Below, in pieces: positions 31,464 through 45,417 of a DNA stretch of 64,000 nucleotides. The first letter of the stretch is position 1, and each line of letters starts with the position of its first letter. The stretch is taken from NCBI GenBank assembly GCA_039654915.1, contig CM077600.1, forward strand, positions 39,044,492 through 39,108,491. Direction: 5' to 3'. Made by a program: the position numbers and the translations under genes. The stretch is from Aquilaria yunnanensis. Taxonomy: Eukaryota; Streptophyta; Magnoliopsida; Malvales; Thymelaeaceae. Below the pieces are notes generated by a model, which searched no databases, was not told the DNA's origin, and worked only from the letters and a program-made list of their open reading frames with translations.

Positions 31464-34400
31464 CTACTTCTGTGCTTGATCCCCAACGTCCAGGTATTCA
31501 CCTGTCGCCCTGCAGAACCATGTGCAATGATATTATCAACAATACCAATTTCCAGTTTTTATGTCTCGGTTCAATTTATTGATAGAAAGCACTTATGACA
31601 CTCGAAAGTTTAAAACTTGTAGGTAAGATAATGATTTTAACAACCTTGACCAAGGCATCCAATATGCCTTATTTACCTGTTATAAGATAAGAAGGCATCT
31701 CCTATGGTTCCTACAGCCTTGTTCCGTACCTTCCGTATACACACCTGTAAATTTAACATTATTACAATGAATAAAATATTATGCAGCACATACACGTGAA
31801 AAATCAGCGGGTGAACTTACTCGAACTTGATCAATAGGCCCAGCCTCTGGATCTCGATTTCGATGAATGACAATCCCATTATCACACTTGTTTATAAAGT
31901 GTGCGCTTCCACTGATGTCGTAAAGATTTGGAGGATCTCCGACCCAGTTTTGCAACTAATAGCATATACGTCAAAATCAATGTGGAAATTGCAAGCAATA
32001 AAACTCCAACTCTGAAAGACCAACCTGCCTAGGATGAGCAACAAACCAGACATGACAAGAGTGATGCTGAGCAAAACGTTTAACCTTGGTAAGCATTTGA
32101 CTTACGTACTCTGTCTCAGTCCTGCAACAGGTCAATTCCAAGTGAGGAACAGGAATGTCGTTCTTTTGGTGAGAGTTACAAGATAAACATGTATCCGCAA
32201 GGTATCTTTCTCTGTAAACTTGCAGATCGTACTTAAAAAAAAATTAATAATCATCCATTACTCAAGGATTCCACTATAAAAACTGTCTCAAGAGCCATGA
32301 CCACTGACCATGTATGAGGGAAAGGATTCTGCATGACAGAACTGCCTCATAAAAAAGCATGACAACCAGTTTCCTCCTCGCATATCCACTATTCTTATTT
32401 CATAAAATTTGCTTTTGTGCAAATTAGAAAATTGGGGGTTACAATTTCATCAGCTTTCATGAAGATTAATAGAATTATATGATCAAACATTTGTAACCTT
32501 GAATTGGACAGTGTGTAGTGATCAAACTATTCAGTTGGACTCAACCAATACAGGACTTGACAATAATATTCTACGATCAGACACCAAATACCTATATTTT
32601 GAATCATTCCCTATTAGTGATAAACTGTTACCATGATCTGAACAAATAGTAACCCAAGTTCAGACAATAGAATTCATGGATCGGCCAATCGTAGCACTGA
32701 ATTGGACATGCCTCCTGAGACTAGGTCTAATAGTTGGGTAGACATCCACCCAGGTAGACACTATACATCCCCCTGAAATAGTTTCCCTTACTAGTTTTGT
32801 CTTTCATACTTTCCATCTTCAAATTTGGAGAAAAAAAAATCACTCACCCAAATTCTATGTAAGGTATTAAATACAGCTACCGCTAGTTATACCATACCCC
32901 AAAAAAATATTAGGTATACCGCATCATATACTGTGCTGCATACCATTACTGTTTTTACAAAGAAAAATATTAGAATATTATTTTAAGATGAAATACATTA
33001 AATAAACTTTTTTTGGCACCTTCTTATACATATTTTAACTTTTTCATCATAATTTCCCAAATAAAAAATATATGAAAGAAGATATTTTTTTATGCAAAAA
33101 AACATAAAAATATTACGTTTTGCAAGAATTACATGTCTTCTACAGAACCATTCCAGAAAATAGGGACTATATTGTGCAAGAATTATAATAATTTTCAAAT
33201 CTAAATTATGTTGACATCATTTGTAAATTAAATTTTAGTTGTAAATAAAAAATAAAATTAATATTTATGTCAAAATATGTGTATTGATTATATTTTATTA
33301 TTTTACATATTTACGTATGGTGTTTCAATGTAAAATGAGAAAAAAATTATCACACATGTGGCATAAAAACAAGTTACCACAAAACATATTTCATAGTATA
33401 CCAAAGTATTCTGACAAAATGTACAGGAAAGGCAAACAGTATGTGAAATACCACAGTATTTCGTGCGATAAAATGACAAAATGTAACAAACATTTGTATC
33501 ATGTATCACTCCGCACGGTATTGAAGACCATGATTCTGTGTTAGCCACCAATAAAATTTACACTTCACACATCCTATTTGTTGCAAGCAAAATTCTACTT
33601 GTTGCAAGCAAAATTCACAAATATTAAACATTTTTTCTGTTTATCACATTTTCATGTTTCACCATCACTTAAAAACCAAAAAAGTTAAGGGCCACCCCAG
33701 AACTTGCTGCTAACTTAATGAAGTTCCTGTATTATGCAGCTTTTGTTTTAATTTTAAGGCCGAATTCATGAAAGTTGAAACCTCTATGCTTTGTCCCAAG
33801 TCTTAACGTTGCAGAGAGAACAAAAAAGCACTTCTACTTGGCCCTTATATTGCTTCATTCTGATTCTTCTATTCTTATATTTCTAACCACGGTAGTAATT
33901 TAAATTACTACTTTATTTATTATACAAAGCAACATACAAGTACTTGAATTTTGCTTCCTATATCATTTACACCCTAGTAGTATTACAGATGATATTTTAG
34001 CCCCAATCAACAACATTTGAAAATTTTTTGGCATTAAATTTTGGAACTACCATCCAATGTAAGCTGCTGGTTGTTTAAAAAAAATGTCAGGAATATACAG
34101 TTTCAACTTTTGAGCAATGATACTTAAAATCATCAGCTGTCTTTATGCAAATACCCATACGTCCAGAAATATTTTCTTTTTGTTCCTTTGTGTAATAATT
34201 TTGATGACACAATATACAAAATGCACTCCAGTTGGAGTTGTGTTAAGATACCAAAACAGAGACAGAAAATCTTTTCTTGACAAGACCTGGGTAGTTTTGC
34301 AATAAGCAAGCAGGTTAATGCATAAGTTCTTGAAAGCAAGTCTTGAAACACTGTACAACTATCCGGTTGGAAATTCAGAAACAGTGTCTCTAATGGAAAA

Positions 34401-37400
34401 GTTTAACCATTTTCAGCTTCCATAGAAGTTGTCTCAGTAGAAGCTGAAAATAAGCATTGAAGCAGAAAATGCATTTTTAAAGCCTCAAGGGGGATATCAA
34501 TTTTTATTGCAGAACCAATTTAATTGATTGTCATCCATTACAATAAATAAGATTTATGTTTTATGTTTTACAAAAGTTACGGACTAATCGAACAAACTAC
34601 TTCAGTTTTTTCTAAGTTTAACAATTTTCTACCAACCAGCTGTAATTGCATACTACATAAAATTGTGTCATCAAGAAAAGTAAAAAAGTGGAATTAAATT
34701 TAAAAGAAATACACGTTGTAGAGTCTAAGTGTACTTACTGACCACCAGGGCGCTGATGATCAAGCTCGTTGTAAGGATCTATAACTAGTCCTCTCACCCC
34801 ATGTCTTAGAACTGCAGCCTTTGCCAGATTCAGAACCCAGTCTATACTTGGGAGACTTTCATTCTCACACCTGCTCAAATTCACATTAAAGTCATTGGTC
34901 AAACACCAATACTTCCAAGGCAATATCCATAGAACAAATAAGACTTCTATGTGCACCCGAAGCATACATAAACATGCACATACATACAACTGATACACAC
35001 AAAGATAAACACTATCTGAACTTGTAACTGGTGAACATCAAAAGAGAAAAATAAAGTGGGAGGAAAAGTTGCATGGCTCATCACTTTAGACTATTACAAC
35101 TGTATTTATTCAACCTGACACAGTTCTTGAAGCCAAACTGCTCTGATGCTACTGCCAGAGAGAATGCATCAATAGTACAATGAAATAGGGAAATTCTAAA
35201 GTAGCAGCCAGAAACAGGTATAGGACTTAATAAGCAGCCTGGTTACCAGAAATTGTTTTCAAATGGCAGGGAGAAGAAGCTACCATAGTGTCTAAACTTC
35301 AGTTACCAAATTATTAAAGGCATGGCCACCCCACTTTTCTGGAGTTCTATTTGCAACCTATACACTTCTATTAAAATGGCCATAGATGCAAAATCAAGTA
35401 ATTGTCCGAAGCCAGTCTTGTGGCACACGAATCCAATGATAAAGATTACCAAGCTCCTAATGCCAAATATGGCCAGTTAAATAAAAACTTAACCCACTAA
35501 CCAACTTCATAGTGTATAGAGTTACTTAGAGATCAGTGTTTTGTCACAATGCAAAGAATTCTTAACAGTGTACCTGGCATTCATACAAACACTTAAATGA
35601 AATTAATTCAACATATATGGATGGGTAACAAGTGTGGTACTTAAGCAACTAACTGGAAGAGTTAATAGTCAGTCAAGATATCAGCCTAACAGTATCAAGA
35701 CATTATCCTTCGTACAGAAATGAGCAAAGTAACAACAGAAGCGGAAGACTCATGGATCTCAATGTTTTAACATACCTTATGAGATAAAAGGTACCATTTA
35801 ACCACTCCTTTCCTTCTTCTAGCTCTTCAGGACTAATCCGTTCTCTATATCCACCATAACTATGTTCAGAAAAGGTAACACCACAAATTAGTAATAATGT
35901 TACACATACAATTAGATAGCTCCAAACTGTCAATGCATAGCAAATGAGTACAAATAAGATTTTTCAATAATTACACTTTAAGGTTATTGGATTCTGGGCA
36001 AGGAGAGAATACAAAGGCAGAAAAACTCCTGAACAATTTTTATGTAGCCGTACAAACTAGTCTTTGAAATCGATATGAACACAATGATAAAGATTGGCAG
36101 TGTGCCGAGATATATCAGCTTTTTGTAAAGAGTTGTCCATGAATTTTAAGCTGGCAGCAAGCGATATCGGAGGCTAAAATGCAAAATTGCAAACATCTGC
36201 TGGTGATGTAATTCTATGGTTAGCACCAGGAGAGCTGAACGTAATGTTAGCAAAGACAGACAAGTGGCACTGGCTGTAAGGGCATACAGAAGACAATAAC
36301 CAAATCTATTCAGACTCACCTTGCCTCAAAGAATGGCTTCTTTATGTGTTTCTCTAGAAGTTTCCTTGCATGCTCTCGAACCTGTAAATCAAAAAGAAAA
36401 TGTGAGAAAATAAAAATGATCAGTACAAATGAAAATATTTAGTTATACAACTACACCACCACCCATGATGAAAAGAATGCGACTGAAATGCAATTCCAAC
36501 AAAAACAGAAACCCTTCCAAGAAGCCACAGATTACAAAAAATATACAGAATCAAATATCGATCACCCCTTGTATCATTTTCCATAGTTCTCAGTCCTCCT
36601 GAATACAGAAAACAACAACGCCTTTATATATTACAAATCTGATTCTAGAATACCTAAGCTGCTTGCATTGAAATAACCATAATCATACATCACACCAAGT
36701 GAAAATTACTGATTTAGTATTTAATGAAGCTATTTTGAACAATCAAGTGAACTACAATTTAATGTCTAGGAAAAATGACTACTGACAATATCAATGAATT
36801 GTTTATGGATAAGCAGAAACAGAAAGTACCACATACAGGAGAAATATAAAGAAATCTGAGGTTTGCCCAAAAATGTATGAAGGGGGTGCAGCAAGTTGTT
36901 TGTGAAAGGAAAAGGTATATGTTTCTTATATAGAAATGAGCACAAAAACACTGAGTGAGTTCAACCATGCACAAAAAGACATTTATAGAAGTGAATTTGG
37001 ATTTTTTTAACGGAACAAAGAGCATGAAACAGACTTGCTTGCTAAATGTATCATGTTTGCTGAATTCGGATCAGCATCTATAACACAGGTTCAAACAAAT
37101 TAAAGCATCTGACATTAGAAAAATGTTCAACACTATCATCAACATAAGACTTTTAGATTCAGCAGCATGAAGTTCAGACTGTCAATTAACTTTCAAGGCC
37201 ATACAGACAACAATCACGCAGAGCAAGGTCACAATTCTTTTGCTGGATGTCCTTCACGCAACCTTCCAGTGAGGGAATGATGAGATGAAATTCAAAAAAC
37301 CATCATATCATAGGTTTTCTCTGCTTACATGGAAAAATATCATCATAAGCATCTATAACACAGGTACAGACAAGTTAAAACATCTGACATTAGAAAAATG

Positions 37401-40400
37401 TTCAACACTTACATCATCATAAGACTATATTAGATTCAGCAGCATGAAGTTCATACTGTCAATTAACTTTCAAGACCATACAGTAACATTCATGCAAATG
37501 TAAGGTCACAATTTTTATGCCAGAAGATCTCCATGTAACCCTCCAGTGAGGGAATAATGAGATGACATTCCAAAACCATCATATCGTAGGTTTTCTCCAC
37601 TTACATGGAAAAGTATCACAACACACAAATGAATGACGAAATTCACAGCTATCATGTCCCATAACAAGATTGATGTCATGGAATCGACACATGCAACATT
37701 GAATGTTGAGACAAGATAACACAGAGATGAGGATAAACTTGGGCCATTTCCCTAACGAAAGTTTTAGGAACCCCTATATCATACTTTTGACTATTCTACT
37801 AAAAATACGGGGTCAGAATTTCTCTGTTTTGCAAACTACTAACAATAGAATCCACAAAAGAATGAATTGACAGGAAAATTAACTCTTCTCAGATTATTGT
37901 TAACTTTATTACAATAAACAAATCAAGCCATGAATCTGTTTCATTTTGTCATATCCAATCAAAATGAAATATCATTGTAAAGGCAGAAAACATTTATTTA
38001 TTTATTTATTTTTTCACTCCTACAGTCATTTGAGAAGTATCATCTAACAGCTTTCTGATTCTAATTTGAAAAATCAAACAGAAGCGATCAAGTCAAATTC
38101 CTTCATAGAAGTACTCCTTGCAAACAGCAAGAAACCCTTAAATACCAAAAAATAAAAGCAGTAAACTGAAATAAAGGAACTTTTCACTATCACTTCCTCA
38201 CTGCAACCTGGAGAAGCTATTTTAAGTCCCTAGACCATAATAACCTCCACTGTTTAGATCTTGATATGTCAGAAGAAGAGTTTTACAATCCACAGATTTG
38301 GAAGGAAAAAAAAAGCTCATTAAACCCCATTGAAGCGAAAAACAGGACTGCTGTAAGTTTGTTTTGCTGACCTTGTTCTCCATCGAACAGAGTGCAAATT
38401 TCCAATCAACACTTCCATTCAAGTTGCATAATAAAGCATCAATCCATTCACTCTTTCCTGAGTTAGGGACTCCAGTCACTATAGTCAACTCACCTGGCAG
38501 AACCTGATCAAAAGAAGAACAAACCAAGGTCCTGAAATTATAACTGAGTTTTCAGAGCAGTGGTCAAAGAAAGCAGAAATTTAGAAATAATAAATAACAA
38601 AAAATACGTTGTATAGCTCATCCAGTGCTCTCCAGCCAGTTGAAGCACCATTCCAGTAGCCACAAGTCTGCTGATAATATCCATCAATCTCATCAAAGTA
38701 ATCACTGAATCGGAACAACCCTTTTATAGGGTATAACTCAGCACCATCAATTACGTCTCTTAGAGCGTTAGGCCCCAGGTACATAAGCACCTGTAGTACA
38801 TGGGTTTATGAGTGCAAGCATGACAGCCTCAAAAGTCAAACAAAATCATGCAAGAACGCCACATCTAAAAGCCTTAAGAGAAAGTAAAGCTACATCTAAA
38901 AGCCTGAAGAGAAAGCATCAACAAGAAACTGCAACAAGAGAATATGTTCAGTGATACTTGTAACACTAGCATAAATCTACACAAAAAAATATGCCCCAGA
39001 AGAACATCCACAAAGCAAAGAAGCTTATGAAACATAAAGATTTTATGAATAAAAACTTGGGTAAATTGCACGATTAGACTCTAACCTTTAATTATGGTTC
39101 CAGTTTTAACCCCAACCTCCAACTTGCACATTTTGACTCCCTAACCTCGTTTAAACGTTCCATTTTAGACCTTTTAGTAACGGAAGTCATTAGTTTATAC
39201 GGAAATTGCCATGCTAGCGTCGAATTGTAAGGCAAAATTCTAACTTTAACCCCTAAAAAATTTTCCATTTTAACAAAGGATCCCTAAAACATTGCAATCT
39301 AATAAAAAATTCCCCTCCATCTTAGCCTCTATCACTACTACTTCTCCCTCCTTTGCTCCACTGCCTCCTCCACAGTCACCACCAACATCTCCACCACCTG
39401 CCTAATCAATGCCACCATTGTCCTCCTCGACTAACCTGAGTTCATCTATTCCTTGACTCAGCCCACAGAAGGAAATCGAAACATCGCGATTCCCTATACT
39501 CGTCATTCACGAGAGAATCAAACCATCGGCGATCCTATACTTGAACCGTTGACAAGCGAATCTAAGTGACTCAACAGCAATCCTATACTCGTCATTGACG
39601 AAAGAATCGAACTATCGCGATTTCCCGTCTCGATTTAAACCATAGAAGTGCCGCCACGATTTCCACCATTGCAATTGAGGAATAGGAGATTGAGGAACCC
39701 GCCTCCGACTCCAATCCGCCAACTTGCCATCGAGATTGAGGAACTCGCCTCCAACGCCAACCCGCCAACCCCTGATATTCTCCGATGGAAGTTTTATAAC
39801 AATGAGCCCGAAGTCCCACAACGGAAGAAGCGAAGGGATGGGAGAGAGGATGCGACGGTGAATCGGATGAAGGGATGAGTGAGCGACAACAAATCGGGTG
39901 AGGGGATGGTGAGTGACGGCAGGTTTGACGGCTAAGATGAAGAGGGGAGTTTTCCATTAGATTTCAATGTTTTAAGATTTTTTATTAAAGGGAAAAATTT
40001 TCCAGCGTTAAATTTAGCATTTTCCCCAACAATTGTATGCTGATGTGATGTTTTCCGTCTAAACTAACGAGTTCCATCACCCAAAGGTCCAAAATGAAAC
40101 TTTTAAATGAGGTTAGAGAGTTCAAATGTGCAAGTTATAGGTTGGGGTTAAAACTGGATAATAATTAAAGGTTAGGGTCTGAACATGCAATTTACCCAGC
40201 GACACTTTTCAATTTCATAAACAAGACTATTTACACACTACAACAACGACATGGTTCTTTCCAATAATCCTACCATGAAAATAAAGCTTTGCATGACAAA
40301 CTAGCCTAAAATGTTATTAAGAAAAGAAGGTATCACTTTAATGGTTGAGTGCAATCACTTCCATTAATCGGATATTTCAATTAAATCCACAGTTGTCAAA

Positions 40401-43400
40401 GGCGAAAGGCGCACCCAAGCCACTAGACCTTTGTATCACCTGAGGTGCAAGACGCACAAAAAAGCACTCGCCCAAATGAAGGGAGGCACACAACAAAAAA
40501 CATATAGTAGTAAGGTAGAAGCTATATCACACAATAATAAGCTCCATCAAGTTATTAAAGGCCTAGCTTATAAGTTCAATGAATTTATTTTTCAATATGC
40601 CTTTTTTTTTTGCATTCAAAATTACTTGTAAGTAAGAGTTTTAATCCAATTTTTTTTTAAAGTGTTCAAAAGTAAAAGTTTGGTTCAACAAACTAAATGT
40701 AGTACACTGTGTGTGCCAATTTAAGAGCTTGCATTATTGGCTGGGTCAAAGACAAATCAACGTGAGATTGGGAAAAGGGTCTGGTCTTTTGTGTTATTTA
40801 TAAATTCGTGCCATTGGGTACGTGAGGTTAGGACATTCGAGTGGCTGAGAACAGTCTGCGAACAGTGGACCTGCCGTATTCACACCAGATCCAACATCGT
40901 CTGGCGTATTCACACCAAATCCGACATCGGAGCATGCCAATGAAGCTAAAGTGACACGAATCTGACAAGACGGCAGCCCCCCCATAGTTAGGCCTAGGCA
41001 CGCACCTAATCGAAGCCGCCTCATCTCCACCATGCTGAGGCGGTCCGGCAGCACCCCGCCTCGCCTTAGCGCCTAGGCGAGCGCCTCCCTCGCCTTTGAC
41101 AACCATGGTTAAATCCATTTGTGCAGAACTAGCTGGAATTCAGATTAACAATCTAGCATAGATCGCCTTTAAAGAAAAGGAAGGAAACCGCAAAAAAAAA
41201 ACAAAACAACAAAACAAAACAAAAACAAAAAAAAACAATGAAACAAAACCAGAAAACCTAAAAAGGAAAGAGATATGCATTACCTCATTTGCATCTTTAA
41301 AGTGATCCACGTCATTTTTCTTCGGCCACCTAACTCGCCAACATCTGCTAGTAACAGTGAAAAAGAAAAAAGCCGTTACTTCCAAAGATTCATTTATGTG
41401 AGCAGAAATGAAGCAAACCAAAACAGAACAAATAAATCCCTTAACTGACCAAAAGGCACATAGCAGATGGAAAACAGCGTACAAACAAGAGAGACATATT
41501 ACTGACCTTTCTCTACCAACACGTCGTGCAAGCTCTTCAGCTAATGCTTGACCGGGTGGATCACCATCAGTGGCAAGTATAATTCGCGATGCCTTAGACC
41601 ACAAACATTAACATATTTTCCACCACTGATATTCAATATTTCAAATTCCAATAGTAGCTTCTTACCTTCTTTAAGTACTCCTTGCAGTTCCATAAATATT
41701 GATATTTAACATCCTAGCTTCAAGTAAAGGACAGAAGAAATGTTAAACCAAGATCACTGCTTTCACAAGCCAAAACACAAAGAAAGAAAAACACTATATC
41801 CCAAATTGAATATATGTTATTAAGGAGACGTGAAACAAGAACCTACCAATACTCAATAACAATTACGCACTTGGAACAAAGCATTTACTGTTTCTTAAAC
41901 CTAAGACCACCAGACAAAACCTCAAACTGAACCTGAGCAGCGACTAAGCTGCTTGATCCTACTCCAAGCAATACCCCTCTAGAAACTAACATAAACAACA
42001 TAAATCTGGAGTTTTAACTCATAAAGTAAGCTTCTTCAGAGTCAACTAAAACTAGACAAGAGACATAAGTTTATTTAGACCTGCTCTTCATTTAACAACT
42101 CCTTCTTGGAAACTGATGGAGGTGCACCATCTGGAACACTAACACAATTACGGAAGCCAGCTTCTTCCAATGAAAGCTTGTCGATCTCGCCTTCAACCTG
42201 TCGTGAACAGAACATTGTGGTGGTGGTGATTTAATACCCTTGGCATTCACAATAAGGTAACAGCAATGAAATGTTCATCAAGTGGAAGACATACAATTAT
42301 GATATCACTCGCATTTTCGATATCATCCAGCCCATAAAATATCTTCTCAGTATCCTTTTCCTGAAGTAGTAACAAACAATAAATAAGGTCCCAAAAAATG
42401 ATCTCATATCATTAACGTCAGCATAACTTATATACCAATAGATAAAATAAGGCTCCTTGGCATATGCAATCCCAAAGGATTAAGAATATTCAGGACAAAC
42501 CCCCAAAGCTACAAACAAGTTGATATCTATTATCCAAGTACAGACACAATGCACGTGGAGAAAAGAGAATCAGCAGCACCTGCCAAAATTTCTTCTTTAT
42601 ATCACGATACTTGCAGTTTACAAGAACTCCTTTACGTCGATAAGTAAACGCAATCGCAACCTAACAACAAATTTAAGCAGCAATTAGGAATGGCATAATG
42701 ATGTTCACAAACTACTAAATAACTAAGCACATAAGAACTCTTTTGCATATTAAGTATTAACTGAAGAAGAGCTTAACAAAAAGTCAGAACATCACTTCTT
42801 TCTTGAACTTCTAATCACCAGTAGCTTGTTCACCACTGTCACAATTTCCATATCAGAACAAATCTAATAATATTAACTTGTAATTATATTAAGAACCAAA
42901 AAAGACACCAGAAACAAACAAGACTTTCTCTAGGTTTGGTATGTTATTGCATACAAGTACTTGCTAATTCAACAAAGCCAAAGACATCAATATCACAATT
43001 CAATAAAGACAAAACACAAACTTAAGGACACCTCACTGCCATTTTGTTTCTGCATCACAGCATTTCTACGCAAAGTTTCAGCTGATATCATCCGCTCCGC
43101 AAAATAAGCCAGAATCTGTAACATATCCAAAGAGAGAGTGTTAGTGGAATAAGTAGTATTTGACATAGAAATGGCGGACAGAGATTTATAATATATTACC
43201 TGTTTAGACGGAAGACCTTTTTTCATTTTTCACTTTGCTCGTGTTAAGTGGTGTTATTATGCAGTACAGTCAAGGGGTTTAACTGTGCTTCATATTATGA
43301 CCAGACCTCTCCAACCATTGCCAATTGATTTTGGGTTGCATGCTTCATACAATATCAGAGCCCAAGGTCTAAAATTGCCCCTATCTATCAATTGTCAACA

Positions 43401-45417
43401 CCATTATCATTGCCAATCCATGTGACAAGCCCATCCCTATCACCTTATCGGCTTGCATGCATGGGGCATGCTAAGTGGTGTTATTCCAAATGGTATAGTC
43501 AAGAGACTTTGTTAGTGCTTTATATGATGACTAGGCCTTTCTGCCCATTGCCAATCAGATTGGGTTGGATGCTTTAATAGTTGGAAAAATGGAAAGCATA
43601 AGGGACACCTTTTTGCCTAAAACTTACTTTAGAGAGAGAGAGAATAAAATAGCACCTGAATGAATATTTCAACAATGAAGAATAAAAAAATGAGGAAGTG
43701 TAAAAACCTCATTACAGAGTGGTTTTAACTCCAACGCCTCCATTGAGATTTCTCTTATGGGCTTCACTCTTTCAGATCTTCTCAGCACTTCATATGATGA
43801 TGTCGGATCTGCAAATGCCTAAGAGTGAACCCAAACCAGAGCAAACATTAGATGCATTATTTCAACACATGCAATTCTATTAAATCAAATTCAGATGAAG
43901 AACAATCACCCGTGTGCTTCCTTTCCATCCACATTTGGCTCTATGACACATCCACAAAGCTGACCTCCTGGAAGAAAAAAAGGAGATATGCTTTACTTGT
44001 TACAGACTGAGAAGGTAGGTGGGACGGTGCTTTGCATCTTTTAGGGAGACAGTACATACCCGTCCTGGCTAATGAAAAGAGACAGGCTCTTTTCCTTTGA
44101 ATCACCACCATCACACTGTTATACAAGAATCATAACTGGAAACCATGAATATGGATTTTGACACCCTCGAAGCAAAACGAAGTCATAATCATCCCAGAAG
44201 AAAAATCCATCAATTTCAGTATCATAGTAGAATGGCTGCTTTGCTATCCCAAACAAATCCAAAGAAGGTAAATATTGAGAAAGTTGTCTTGGGCAGAGCA
44301 CTGCATGTAGGAGACAGAAAGGATATCATGCAAGACTTTGGAGCAGAAAGTGCCTAAGCCTTAGACATTCTTTTGAACATTGGGGAGGCAAATTCAAGGC
44401 TGTGCCTAAGAACATAACTGCCAGCATTGACTGTTTGCACTGATACCTATATTACTATAACGCAAAGGAATTTATTACAATGAAAAGATATGCAGCCCTG
44501 ATGCCGTCAGAGGCTGTAGAGCAGAAAAGGCAAAATGAACCATATATGAAGGCTATCAAGAATGCATTAAGTATAAGGTAAACATATAAAGAGATGCTCA
44601 GCACTAAACAATAGCTTTTCCAATTGCCTTCAAGAAAACAAATCACTGAATAAATAGGAAAAATTGCACAGAAATTATTCCCAGGGAGAATCAGAAACAG
44701 TTCTAAAATTAATATACAGGTGTCGTGTTCATTCTGTTCCAAAAATCAAATCAGACAACAACTTCCTAACATGGTTATAAGCCCAACGATGAAGAGTTCT
44801 ACAGATTCATCAACATTTCATATTAAATGCATTTACATTGTTTGCGAGACTCAGCATTGCGGCTGATCTTCTCACTAAAGGGCCAGAATAAATTGAAATG
44901 AAATAACGTAGGAATCAAAAAGTTACCATTGGACAAAGCAGGTGACTGTATTGACCAAAAAGGCATGCTTTCGCGTCAATTCCTAGCTCAGTTAATTTAC
45001 GCTTCAAAATCGAGGAATCATCACCATACAACATCCTGTGCTCATCTTCCTCCGCACGAACTAATAAAAATGAAAAGAAAGACTGGCAAGTTACGACAGA
45101 AATCTCATAATTCACATATAAACGTCGTCAGTAACGAAAAATAAGCAGCAACAAAGCTGGACGAAATCACCTGGAGCATTGCCGTTAGAAACAGAAGAGA
45201 AGCCATTAGACTTGAGCGCAAGCGGGTGGTAATTGGAGATGGGTTTGGACCAAATAATTGGTGGTAGACGTTTAGAGGCGCCGGGAAAGCGTCGACCGGC
45301 CAAAGAACAGGGCGGGAATGTCGGCAGAGTGAGAGGAGTAGGGTTCCTGATGAAGTGCTTGGAGCTCATGGGAGAAGCAGTGCGTGAGGCGAGTCGTCGG
45401 AGAAGAAGAAAATGCAT
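31464..45417 (-). CDS. TWINKLE: TWINKLE organellar DNA primase-helicase, 21 exons
   Basis: Replicates organelle DNA in mitochondria and chloroplasts. Exons: 45417-45171, 45060-44927, 44115-44060, 43967-43910, 43818-43708, 43115-43032, 42660-42580, 42360-42295, 42197-42081, 41713-41666, 41592-41507, 41344-41284, 38790-38608, 38503-38372, 36381-36320, 35859-35776, 34870-34739, 32121-32025, 31955-31821, 31744-31677, 31509-31464. All are GT-AG and in phase, giving 695 residues (679 from Met17). The N-terminus is Arg/Ser-rich without acids (targeting peptide). The zinc ribbon is CPMC 125-128 with CHRAKC 153-158. Toprim motifs are VEGEIDKL near 280 and ATDGD 341-345. Walker A is GVPNSGKS 455-462 and Walker B LVIDPYNEL 565-573. 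The late helicase motif is CHVWFVAHP near 603. Ends YNRATGEYLDVGDQAQK. Length matches the roughly 700-residue plant family. Confidence 0.95.
37074..37625. repeat. 275-bp tandem duplication inside a TWINKLE intron
   Basis: The unit starting GCATCTATAACACAGGT at 37074 recurs at 37349 with about 85-90% visual identity (shared ATCTGACATTAGAAAAATG, CAGCAGCATGAAGTTCA and CCAGTGAGGGAAT). It lies in the intron between exons 14 and 15 and is non-coding. Confidence 0.85.
39059..40197. mobile_element. Mutator-like non-autonomous element in TWINKLE intron 12
   Basis: GGGTAAATTGCACGATTAGA at the left and, in reverse, GGGTAAATTGCATGTTCAGA at the right begin terminal inverted repeats of about 150 bases (shared CCTAACCTTTAATTAT and CCAGTTTTAACCCCAACCT). 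No clear 9-bp target duplication remains. The interior has GC-richer short direct repeats and no domain. Confidence 0.8.
40390..41108. mobile_element. Non-autonomous element with 9-bp target duplication in TWINKLE intron 12
   Basis: TTAAATCCA flanks both sides exactly (40381-40389 and 41109-41117). The ends share GTTGTCAAAGGCGA in inverted orientation, followed by GGCGC-rich subterminal sequence. A 9-bp duplication points to a Mutator-type mechanism, though the GGCG-rich ends resemble some hAT-like families. A direct repeat GTATTCACACCA lies inside near 40878 and 40904. Confidence 0.8.
43250..43580. repeat. Imperfect duplicated segment in a TWINKLE intron
   Basis: Two versions of a segment starting AAGTGGTGTTATT (43257 and 43470) and continuing through a CATTGCCAAT...TTGGGTT motif lie in the intron between exons 5 and 6. 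They look like the edges of a retroelement relic, but the family cannot be assigned. Confidence 0.45.
44810..44891 (+). pseudogene. Copia-type RNase H end fragment in a TWINKLE intron
   Basis: One plus-strand frame reads ...IAADLLTKGPE*, resembling the ADLLTK/ADIFTK motif near the end of Ty1-copia polyproteins. Only about 25 codons are recognisable. Confidence 0.35.

Noticed and set aside
40794..41118. Frames of 86-96 codons on the minus strand
   Set aside because: They lie inside a transposon in a TWINKLE intron and arise from its GC-rich ends.
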